Positions 1 through 5,748 of a stretch of 17,608 nt of DNA are shown here, in pieces. The stretch spans positions 1 to 17,608 of the forward strand of contig DDVI01000013.1 of assembly GCA_002345205.1 (NCBI GenBank), written 5' to 3'. Position 1 is the stretch's first letter, and the number at the start of each line of letters is the position of its first letter. Position numbers and translations under genes: made by a program. The notes under the pieces were generated by a model, which saw only the letters and a program-made list of their open reading frames with translations, had not been told where the DNA came from and did not search any database. This DNA is from Bdellovibrionaceae bacterium UBA2316. GTDB lineage: Bacteria; Bdellovibrionota; Bdellovibrionia; Bdellovibrionales; Bdellovibrionaceae.

Positions 1-23
1 GCAACAATTTTTAATATCTCCAT
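1..23 (-). CDS. Start of a gene running off the left edge (partial, unidentified)
   Basis: On the minus strand an ATG at 23-21 opens a frame of seven codons (MEILKIV) before the window ends. An AAGGA Shine-Dalgarno lies about seven bases upstream, which is the main reason to call it. The fragment is too short to suggest a function. It lies just downstream of the minus-strand terminator at 52-72, so it probably has its own promoter or is read through from copA. It could be a chance ATG. Confidence 0.3.
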
Positions 24-51
24 CCAATTTTCCTTCTTAGTTTTCAGTACC

Positions 52-72
52 TAAAAAAAGCCCAATCGGGCT
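52..72 (-). terminator. Rho-independent terminator, minus strand
   Basis: AGCCC (59-63) pairs with GGGCT (68-72) across a four-base loop. On the minus strand it is followed by a run of seven T (59-53). The stem is short but the layout is that of an intrinsic terminator. It would stop minus-strand transcripts that pass the copA stop codon, or act as an attenuator for the gene starting at 23. Confidence 0.5.
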
Positions 73-109
73 CAGTAGTTATTTAATTTAATTCTAGAAA
101 GAGTCTTTT

Positions 110-117
110 GCCGACAT
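110..117 (+). promoter_or_regulatory. GCCGACAT box, sigma28-like -10 element (weak)
   Basis: GCCGACAT resembles the sigma28/FliA -10 consensus GCCGATAA, and the same GCCGACATTT string recurs at 9456-9465. No TAAA -35 box lies 15 bases upstream (that place reads ATTC), so only half of a sigma28 promoter is visible. It sits about 135 bp before the small-protein gene at 252, which it could serve. Confidence 0.25.
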
Positions 118-145
118 TTCAGATTATTTCGAAGTATTTCATAGT
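116..145 (+). repeat. Three 10-bp phased ATTTC repeats
   Basis: ATTTC begins at 116, 126 and 136, an exact 10-bp period, giving units ATTTCAGATT, ATTTCGAAGT and ATTTCATAGT. One unit per helical turn would put the motif on one face of the DNA. A very similar array follows the csoR-like gene (9331-9360). The array lies between the GCCGACAT box and the 11-bp repeats upstream of the small-protein gene. Its function is unknown. Confidence 0.5.
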
Positions 146-146
146 T

Positions 147-179
147 TGGTGACATCGTGGTGACACGATGGTGACACGC
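147..179 (+). repeat. Three tandem 11-bp TGGTGACAYSN repeats
   Basis: Three head-to-tail copies, TGGTGACATCG, TGGTGACACGA and TGGTGACACGC, occupy 147-157, 158-168 and 169-179 with no spacer. The first eight bases are identical in all three. They lie in the leader or promoter region of the small-protein gene at 252. They could be a protein-binding iteron array or the result of local duplication. Confidence 0.7.
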
Positions 180-233
180 CAAAAGCAACCCAAACAAAGC
201 CCAACAGGTCTATTTGCAATCAAAGAACCAACC

Positions 234-250
234 AAAACCTGGGAGGTTTT
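234..250 (+). promoter_or_regulatory. Hairpin covering the Shine-Dalgarno of the small-protein gene
   Basis: AAAACCT (234-240) is perfectly complementary to AGGTTTT (244-250), with a GGG loop at 241-243. The Shine-Dalgarno GGGAGG (241-246) therefore lies in the loop and the 3' arm, two bases before the ATG at 252. Folding in the mRNA would partly block ribosome access. This is seen directly in the sequence; a regulatory role is inference. Confidence 0.5.
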
Positions 251-251
251 T

Positions 252-440
252 ATGTATAGTCTTTTAATCAAACTCATGATCCTGAGTGCATTACTTCAGC
301 TAGGGATCAGTACCCACAAATTCGCAACCTGCAACTCAAGGGGTTGCGCCAGTCGTATCGAAAAAGCATCCCGTGATGTTTTAAAGATCGATTGGAAACC
401 TATTTCTGTATTTCCAGAAGAGGGTCGGCGTTTTCGCTGA
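252..440 (+). CDS. Small exported protein, 62 aa, unknown function
   Basis: The frame opens further upstream at 168, but that ATG lies inside the tandem repeats and has no Shine-Dalgarno. The ATG at 252 follows GGGAGG by five bases and gives a protein that starts with a hydrophobic segment (residues 2-18, MYSLLIKLMILSALLQLG) like a signal peptide. The mature part has two cysteines (CNSRGC) and a basic, tryptophan-containing tail, DWKPISVFPEEGRRFR. I do not recognise a named domain. The last codons and the stop form part of the terminator hairpin at 418-451. The gene is convergent with copA and monocistronic. The leader structures and the dedicated terminator support a real gene, though it could be a regulatory RNA with an incidental frame. 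Confidence 0.55.
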   Translation: MYSLLIKLMILSALLQLGISTHKFATCNSRGCASRIEKASRDVLKIDWKPISVFPEEGRRFR

Positions 441-451
441 CCCTCTTTTTT
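418..451 (+). terminator. Strong rho-independent terminator overlapping two gene ends
   Basis: AGAGGGTCGGC (419-429) pairs with GCTGACCCTCT (436-446) through 11 positions, one of them G-U, with a six-base loop and a T-tract at 446-451. The 5' arm encodes the last residues of the small protein, whose stop TGA (438-440) is in the 3' arm. The T-tract contains the complement of the copA stop codon (450-452). It clearly terminates plus-strand transcription. On the minus strand no T-run follows the stem. Confidence 0.9.
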
Positions 452-2879
452 AGATTTTCGTTCGGTTGAGTCTCAAGGCATTACCAATGACTGAGACAGA
501 ACTTAAACTCATTGCCACACTTGCGATCATTGGACTTAATAGTAAGCCAAAGAATGGATATAAGAGACCGGCTGCCACTGGAACCCCTAAAAAATTATAA
601 ACAAATGCAAAAAATAAGTTCTCTCTAATATTTTTCATCGTAGCTTTACTCAAATTTATGGATTTTACGATACCCAAAAGATCGCCTTTCACAAGCGTAA
701 CTCCTGCGCTCTGAATGGCTACATCTGTACCATGTCCCATAGCTATACCCACATTTGCAAGAGCAAGGGCTGGAGCATCGTTTACGCCGTCACCAGCCAT
801 AGCGACTTTTTTTCCTTGCGCTTGAAGTTTTTTAATCACATCACTTTTTTGGTGTGGCAATACTTCAGCTTCAAAACTATCAATACCAAGTTTATTTGCG
901 ACTAGCTGAGCAGTTGTTTTGTGATCGCCCGTGAGCATGATCACTTGAATATTTTGTTTTTTTAGAGCTTTTATTGTCTCAAATGTCGTAGCTTTAATGG
1001 GATCAACTACACCAAACAGAGCAACAATTTTATTGTCTCTTGCCATATACATAACGGTTTGGCCTTCGCTCCTATAGTTTTCAACAATTGTTGAAACAGA
1101 GGAAGTATCTACGTTATTATCTTGCATGAGTTTTTGATTGCCGATGGCATACACGTGATCGTGATACTGACCCTTGATTCCTTTACCAGTGATCGATTGA
1201 AAATCTTCTACTTTGTCTAAAAGATTTATGCCTCTATCTTTGATGCCTTTAACAATTGCCTGTGCAAGTGGATGCTCGCTGGCTTGTTCTAAAAGTCCTG
1301 CGACTTTTAAAACTTCAGCTTCATTAGCACTATCAAAAATATCCACAGAGACTAATTTTGGTTTCCCTTCAGTCAAAGTTCCCGTTTTATCTACAACAAG
1401 AGTGTCTACTTTTTCTAAAATTTCTAAGCTCTCTGCATTTTTAATAAGTATTCCGTTTTGCGCACCTCTTCCTGTTCCCACCATGATCGACATAGGTGTT
1501 GCAAGACCTAAAGCGCAAGGGCAAGCAATTATAAGTACTGCAACAGCATTAACAATTGCATGAGTGAGTTTTGGATCAGGCCCCCAAACACTCCATACAG
1601 CAAAAGTCAAAATTGCTACGACAATCACTCCAGGAACAAAGTAAGATGAGACAAGATCAGCAAGCTTATGAATAGGAGCTCTACTTCTTTGCGCCTCACT
1701 TACCATTTTTACTATTTGAGAAAGCAAAGTATCTGCACCCACTTTTTTAGCAATAATCACCAAGCCACCAGTCCCATTTACAGTACCACCCGTGACTAGA
1801 GAGTCGTTTTCTTTCTCCACAGGAATCGCTTCACCGGTAATCATCGATTCATCCACAGAAGAAGTTCCCTCTAGCACCATACCATCTACCGGAATTTTTT
1901 CTCCCGGGCGAACTCGTAAACGATCACCTACCATGACAAGCTTTAAATCAATTTCTTCTTCAGTTCCGTCAGCATTTATTTTTCTAGTTGTCTTTGGCGC
2001 AAGACCCAACAGTGCTTTGATGGCGCCACTTGTTTGACCTCTAGCTCTCAACTCTAAAACTTGGCCAAGCAGCACTAGAGCAATAATCACCGCCGCGGCT
2101 TCAAAATAAACACCTATTTCTCCGGTGTGATGGCTCTTAAAACTTTCTGGAAAAATATTTGGGAAAACTGTAGCAACGACACTATAAAAATAGGCAACTA
2201 GAGTACCCAAAGCTATTAAAGAAAACATATTTAAGTTTTTAGATCTAAAAGATTCATATCCTCGGTGAAGTAAAGGATAGCCTGCCCAAAGAACTACAGG
2301 GGTAGAGAGTAAGAACTGTAACCAATTGTATAATCCTGCAGGCAAAACTCTATACGCCTCATAACCAGGAATCATCTCAGACATTGTAGCTAGTAAAAGT
2401 GGAATTGAGAAAACAGCACTGATCTTAAATCTCTTTGAGAAATCAACTAGCTCAGGGTTTGGCCCATCTTCTAGTGACGGTTCCATAGGTTCTAGTGCCA
2501 TTCCACATTTAGGACAAGATCCAGGCCCTACTTGTTGGATCTCTGGATGCATTGGACATGTATAAAGAGCTTTTGAATCATGAGGGGTAGCTTGTTTTTC
2601 ATTTCCTAAATAGTTTTCAGGATTCTGACTGAATTTTTTCAAGCAACCATCGGAGCAGAAATAATAGTCCTGATTGTTGTAATTAAATTTTCTTTTAGAG
2701 GTTTTCGTATCGACATCCATTCCACAAACAGGATCTTTTATTATACTTGAATTTTTCGAGCTCTGCTTGTTAGCATCGTTGTGATGTGAATGTTTATGCC
2801 CTTTATGACTCATATCACAGTTTTCATGGAGAGTCTTATTTGACTCATCTTTAGTGTTACAACAACTATGCTTTTTCAT
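450..2879 (-). CDS. copA: Cu(I)/Ag(I)-exporting P1B-type ATPase with YHS and HMBD modules
   Basis: This inner-membrane pump of 809 aa uses ATP to export monovalent copper or silver from the cytoplasm. From the N-terminus: a Cys/His-rich segment (residues 1-40), a YHS domain (about 48-91, DPVCGM then FCSDGC), and a heavy-metal-binding segment (about 107-130, CPMHPEI and CPKCGM). The core follows, with TGEAIPV, the metal-site CPC at about 452-454, the DKTGTLT phosphorylation motif at about 496, SEHPLA, and GDGVNDAPA at about 696. The final helix has MSLSSVSV and NALRL, typical of Cu(I) pumps. There is no classical N-terminal HMA domain; YHS and HMBD take its place. The ATG at 2879 is preferred over one ten codons upstream because AAGGAG precedes it. 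It is the last gene of the efflux cluster, about 115 bp after the sigma factor, so it may also have its own promoter. Confidence 0.93.
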   Translation of the reverse strand: MKKHSCCNTKDESNKTLHENCDMSHKGHKHSHHNDANKQSSKNSSIIKDPVCGMDVDTKTSKRKFNYNNQDYYFCSDGCLKKFSQNPENYLGNEKQATPHDSKALYTCPMHPEIQQVGPGSCPKCGMALEPMEPSLEDGPNPELVDFSKRFKISAVFSIPLLLATMSEMIPGYEAYRVLPAGLYNWLQFLLSTPVVLWAGYPLLHRGYESFRSKNLNMFSLIALGTLVAYFYSVVATVFPNIFPESFKSHHTGEIGVYFEAAAVIIALVLLGQVLELRARGQTSGAIKALLGLAPKTTRKINADGTEEEIDLKLVMVGDRLRVRPGEKIPVDGMVLEGTSSVDESMITGEAIPVEKENDSLVTGGTVNGTGGLVIIAKKVGADTLLSQIVKMVSEAQRSRAPIHKLADLVSSYFVPGVIVVAILTFAVWSVWGPDPKLTHAIVNAVAVLIIACPCALGLATPMSIMVGTGRGAQNGILIKNAESLEILEKVDTLVVDKTGTLTEGKPKLVSVDIFDSANEAEVLKVAGLLEQASEHPLAQAIVKGIKDRGINLLDKVEDFQSITGKGIKGQYHDHVYAIGNQKLMQDNNVDTSSVSTIVENYRSEGQTVMYMARDNKIVALFGVVDPIKATTFETIKALKKQNIQVIMLTGDHKTTAQLVANKLGIDSFEAEVLPHQKSDVIKKLQAQGKKVAMAGDGVNDAPALALANVGIAMGHGTDVAIQSAGVTLVKGDLLGIVKSINLSKATMKNIRENLFFAFVYNFLGVPVAAGLLYPFFGLLLSPMIASVAMSLSSVSVIGNALRLNRTKI

Positions 2880-2945
2880 GTGGTTCTCCTTCAAATTTAT
2901 ATCTGCCACAATATAGACGTAGATCTCTTTAAACTATTACAGTGT

Positions 2946-2995
2946 ATAGTACCTTTATTTATAAAAACGTATAAACCATTAAGTTAATTAGACAA
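2946..2995 (-). promoter_or_regulatory. Possible promoter region for copA (weak)
   Basis: The 116 bp between the sigma-factor stop and copA are AT-rich. Reading on the minus strand, TTGTCT (2995-2990) is 16 bases from TATACG (2973-2968), and TTTATA (2975-2970) is 18 bases from TACTAT (2951-2946). Either pair could be a promoter. No G-tract CsoR-type operator is visible. If the ECF factor is functional, its target promoter might lie here, but I cannot identify its boxes. Confidence 0.25.
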
Positions 2996-3582
2996 TTACA
3001 TACCACAAGTGCAATTTAGGCAGCCATGTTTGGTACAAGCACCACAGGTGGCCTCTAAGCTCTTCCGAAGAGCCTTCCTAGCTCTGTGCAGTTTTACTGT
3101 TAAATTGTTAAGAGTAGTTTGTTCTTCATCTGCAACTATTTGAAGGTCACTATCACCCAGGTCGACCTTACTCAATATATCGGCGTATGTGGGATTAAGA
3201 GTTTTAATTAAGTCTTTAAAGCACTCGCACAACATATCTTTTGATGCTTTATTAATAGAAGCCTCATTTTCTAGTTCAGATATAAAATCTTTAATTTCTT
3301 CAGATTTTTCTAAAACCTTTTGGTTTTCTCGAAAATAATCTATTACTGAGTTTCTCAAAATTTGATAGAACCAAGGTATTAGTGCTTCTTCGTCTTTTAA
3401 ATCTTTACTTTTTTTAATCCTTTAAGAACAGAAGTTTGAAATATGTCTTCAGCAACTTCTCTGTTTTTTACTTTAGATTCTAAAAAAGAAATAAATTTCT
3501 TTTGGCTATCCAAAATGTGATTTATAATTTCTGATTCAACCTGAGGAATTACTACATCCTCAGGTTGCATAATTTTCTTCAT
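2996..3582 (-). pseudogene. ECF sigma factor with Cys-rich metal-sensing tail, split by a -1 frameshift
   Basis: Two consecutive frames together encode one ECF-type sigma factor of about 195 aa. The first (from ATG at 3582, ending at 3397) carries the sigma2 start (LESKVKNREVAEDIFQ). The second carries the rest of sigma2 (IPWFYQILRNSVIDYFR), sigma4 (CFKDLIKTLNPTYADIL... LHRARKALRKSL) and the tail CGACTKHGCLNCTC. The break is at a run of seven A on the minus strand (complement of T 3409-3415). One extra A, or a -1 ribosomal shift on A AAA AAA, joins the frames exactly. The tail, with five Cys and one His, resembles metal-sensing extensions of CorE-type (ECF44) copper-responsive sigma factors; that match is from memory. 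No anti-sigma gene is adjacent. It could be a recent pseudogene, a homopolymer sequencing error, or a gene expressed by slippage. The start codon lacks a clear Shine-Dalgarno. Confidence 0.75.
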
Positions 3583-3604
3583 ATAAAACTACTTTTTAAA
3601 ATTG

Positions 3605-4045
3605 TTAGTGATGTGATGAGTGATCCGTCTCTTTAGCGTCCTTAGCACCTTTGGCCCACTTTAATGGTAGGATATACTCAGCTATTCCTTCGGCTCCATC
3701 TCTTTTAACCTTAAGGGTTAATTTTCCCGATTCTTTTGAGTATCCTTTATCCGGTTTGCAGTGATAGTGATTACCACCCATAACTTCACAAGAGAAATTG
3801 ACTTTCTTATTACGTTTTTGTTCTAAAATAGCATCTACAGAAGAGTTTTTAACTATTGGGTTTTTAAACTCTATATCTAACAAAAAAAGGTGAAATGAAT
3901 CATCTTTTTTGTCAAAAACAATCTCTGTATGAAATACTCCCGGCATTCTAATAAATCCTCCATTTGGACCGGGCTTGTCTTCGCCATGCCCAAATGAATG
4001 GATTGAAATGAAAGAAATAATTAAAATGCAAAAATAATTTTTCAT
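3605..4045 (-). CDS. Periplasmic His-rich protein of the efflux operon, second copy
   Basis: A 146-aa protein starting MKNYFCILII, with a signal peptide ending near residue 19 (SIHSFG before HGEDK). The ATG at 4045 follows AAAGGAG; a longer frame starting at 4090 overlaps tolC and lacks such a site. The mature protein begins HGEDKPGPNGGF, is predicted mostly beta, contains NHYHCK, and ends DHSSHH, which could bind metal. By eye it is a distant relative of the 133-aa product at 5347-5748: both start GH, then a GG-x-x-R segment and a Glu-Ile/Leu-Val stretch. I know no name for the family. Its place between tolC and the sigma factor suggests a periplasmic metal-binding helper of the efflux pump. 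Confidence 0.75.
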   Translation of the reverse strand: MKNYFCILIISFISIHSFGHGEDKPGPNGGFIRMPGVFHTEIVFDKKDDSFHLFLLDIEFKNPIVKNSSVDAILEQKRNKKVNFSCEVMGGNHYHCKPDKGYSKESGKLTLKVKRDGAEGIAEYILPLKWAKGAKDAKETDHSSHH

Positions 4046-4055
4046 AAAAACTCCT

Positions 4056-5327
4056 TTAATTAATTTTATGGTTAGTTGAGTGCACTTCAAACTTTACGCT
4101 ATCTCCAATAAGTGTTTGCAAAACTTCTTTTTGCTTAATTCCTTCATACCTATATTTTAAATCTCTTAATGAGGCCTCTAAAAGCTGCATTGATGCTGAT
4201 TTTAAATCCGCAGAATTTTTAACACCTCGTCGATATTCACTCATGACTGTGTTCAAATAAGTCTTTGACCGCTCCTTGTTCTGTGATTCAAGATCAACTC
4301 TATTTTGTAGAGCAATAAACTTTTTGTAAACAGTCTCAAGCTCGGCTGGCAAATTTAGATCATTTTGCCTTTTCTTAAACTCAGCTTTTTGCTCCAAAGC
4401 CAAGGCCATTTGATAGTTTCCAAGATCTTTAAAACCAGAGAACAGCTCCCATCTTGCAACTACAAAATAAGTTTGCTCTGGCCCCTCTGGTTCATCCATG
4501 CCGCGTCGACCGTAGGTAGCCTTAAGAGTGATTTCAGGCAAAAATCCTCCGTAGCTTGCAGACTGTATGTGGTTTGCCTTTTTGGCTTCAAGCTCGACAA
4601 CTTGCCTTTTTAGGCTCGACTGATTCAGTCGACCTTTAAGTTGGTCAATTGACTCCATAATATGGAAATGTTCTAGGGAGCCCTTAAGTTCGATGGCATC
4701 GGATGAAGTTAGTCCCAACGAAACTCTTAGTTCGTTAAGGGCTTCATTAAAATCACTTTGTATTTCCTCTAGATCAGATTTAAGCATAGATTCGTTTAAA
4801 TCAAACTCAATCACATCAGCCTCCGAGGCAAGACCAGATGCCTTCTTCTTTTTTGCCGCCTGTGCAAATTTCACATTTTGTTCAAGAGCAATTTTATAAA
4901 GCTTTATAGACTCTTGTAGGTAAAGTGCTCGACTAAATTTTGTTTCGATAAGCCATTGCAATTGTTTTCTTATCTGGTCTTGTTTTAATTTTGCAATTTC
5001 TGAATCCACAGAAGTTGCACGATAGTAAAAATACTGCGAGCCAGCTAGGTCGAACTTGTACTCACCGAAGAGATTACCAAAGTTGCCAGAAATTTTCTCT
5101 GCGTCTGAATCGAATTTTTGATACCCACCCTCGATTCCAAAAGTTGGGAAAAATAAAGATCTTTCTGATTTAAGAAGGCCTTTTGTTGCATCAAGTTCAA
5201 ATTCGCTGATCTTTAGTTCGGGATTGGAAGAAGTTGCCTTTGATAAAGCCTCTTTTAATGTTAGTGGTGTTGCCGCTAATGCAGATGCACTCAAAAACAA
5301 AAGTGCAATAATTAATTTGGCTATCAT
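4056..5327 (-). CDS. TolC-family outer-membrane efflux protein
   Basis: The 423-aa product has a signal peptide (residues 1-18, ending SALA) and a mature start ATPLTLKEALSKA, a typical opening of outer-membrane efflux proteins of the TolC/CusC type. Two halves of long amphipathic helices follow (for example residues about 135-200 and 310-400), as expected for the trimeric periplasmic tunnel. The length is normal for the family. AAAGGA lies five bases before the ATG. It stands between the two small periplasmic proteins and downstream of the RND pump, so it most likely forms the outer-membrane exit of that pump. There is no lipobox, so the protein is not predicted to be acylated like CusC. Confidence 0.88.
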   Translation of the reverse strand: MIAKLIIALLFLSASALAATPLTLKEALSKATSSNPELKISEFELDATKGLLKSERSLFFPTFGIEGGYQKFDSDAEKISGNFGNLFGEYKFDLAGSQYFYYRATSVDSEIAKLKQDQIRKQLQWLIETKFSRALYLQESIKLYKIALEQNVKFAQAAKKKKASGLASEADVIEFDLNESMLKSDLEEIQSDFNEALNELRVSLGLTSSDAIELKGSLEHFHIMESIDQLKGRLNQSSLKRQVVELEAKKANHIQSASYGGFLPEITLKATYGRRGMDEPEGPEQTYFVVARWELFSGFKDLGNYQMALALEQKAEFKKRQNDLNLPAELETVYKKFIALQNRVDLESQNKERSKTYLNTVMSEYRRGVKNSADLKSASMQLLEASLRDLKYRYEGIKQKEVLQTLIGDSVKFEVHSTNHKIN

Positions 5328-5346
5328 AAAAATCCTTTATACAGTT

Positions 5347-5748
5347 TTAGTTTGATTGAGGTTCAAACGGCCAACTAAATTTGTCTTGTTTTCCTGCATA
5401 AGAAACCGGTATCGTTAAACTGAATCGATACGATGCAGTTTTGTCAAACTTTAGCAAGACTGCTTCTTTCTCTACAACAACCTCAGCATTAACCAATTTC
5501 TTTTTAGCGTCCGTTAGCTGTATAGACTTTGAGTCGATCTTTGCATCTGTAGGACTAACTGGTTTTAGCTCATGAGTTAAAAAATATATTCTAACTCCCA
5601 AATCATCTTGTACTAGCTCTGCCATGAGTGCATCGCCATCTCTTAGAACGCCACCATGAGGAGCCATTTTTTGTTCGGGGCCGCGACCCTCGTGCCCAAA
5701 AACGTTAAAGCTTAAAACTAGTATTGCAAATAGAACTAATGTTTTCAT
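5347..5748 (-). CDS. Periplasmic HGG protein of the efflux operon, first copy
   Basis: A 133-aa protein with a signal peptide (MKTLVLFAILVLSFNVFG) and a mature start HEGRGPEQKMAPHGGVLRDG followed by a beta-rich domain. The HGG...E pattern resembles the short N-terminal domain found on some CzcB/CusB-like adaptors, but the helical hairpin and lipoyl parts are absent, so it is not an MFP. The ATG overlaps the RND stop codon (ATGA at 5748-5745), indicating translational coupling, and AAAGGATG precedes it. The operon lacks an adaptor, so this protein and its relative at 3605-4045 may be metal chaperones for the pump; this is inference. Confidence 0.75.
   Translation of the reverse strand: MKTLVLFAILVLSFNVFGHEGRGPEQKMAPHGGVLRDGDALMAELVQDDLGVRIYFLTHELKPVSPTDAKIDSKSIQLTDAKKKLVNAEVVVEKEAVLLKFDKTASYRFSLTIPVSYAGKQDKFSWPFEPQSN

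Noticed and set aside
116..179. CRISPR array
   Set aside because: The repeats are 10-11 bp, contiguous and without unique spacers, and no cas genes are in the window.
168..251. Upstream start (ATG at 168) of the small plus-strand gene
   Set aside because: It lies in the tandem 11-bp repeats, has no Shine-Dalgarno and adds a Lys/Gln/Pro/Thr-rich stretch before a normal signal-like segment. The ATG at 252 has GGGAGG at proper spacing.
2880..2909. Ten-codon longer start for the copper ATPase (ATG at 2909)
   Set aside because: It would place the strong AAGGAG site inside the coding region; the ATG at 2879 fits that site.
3386..3436. Shine-Dalgarno-like AAAGGA just before the A7 run as a stimulator of programmed -1 frameshifting
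   Set aside because: It lies only two or three bases from the heptamer; in the dnaX case the spacing is about ten bases. It does not support programmed shifting.
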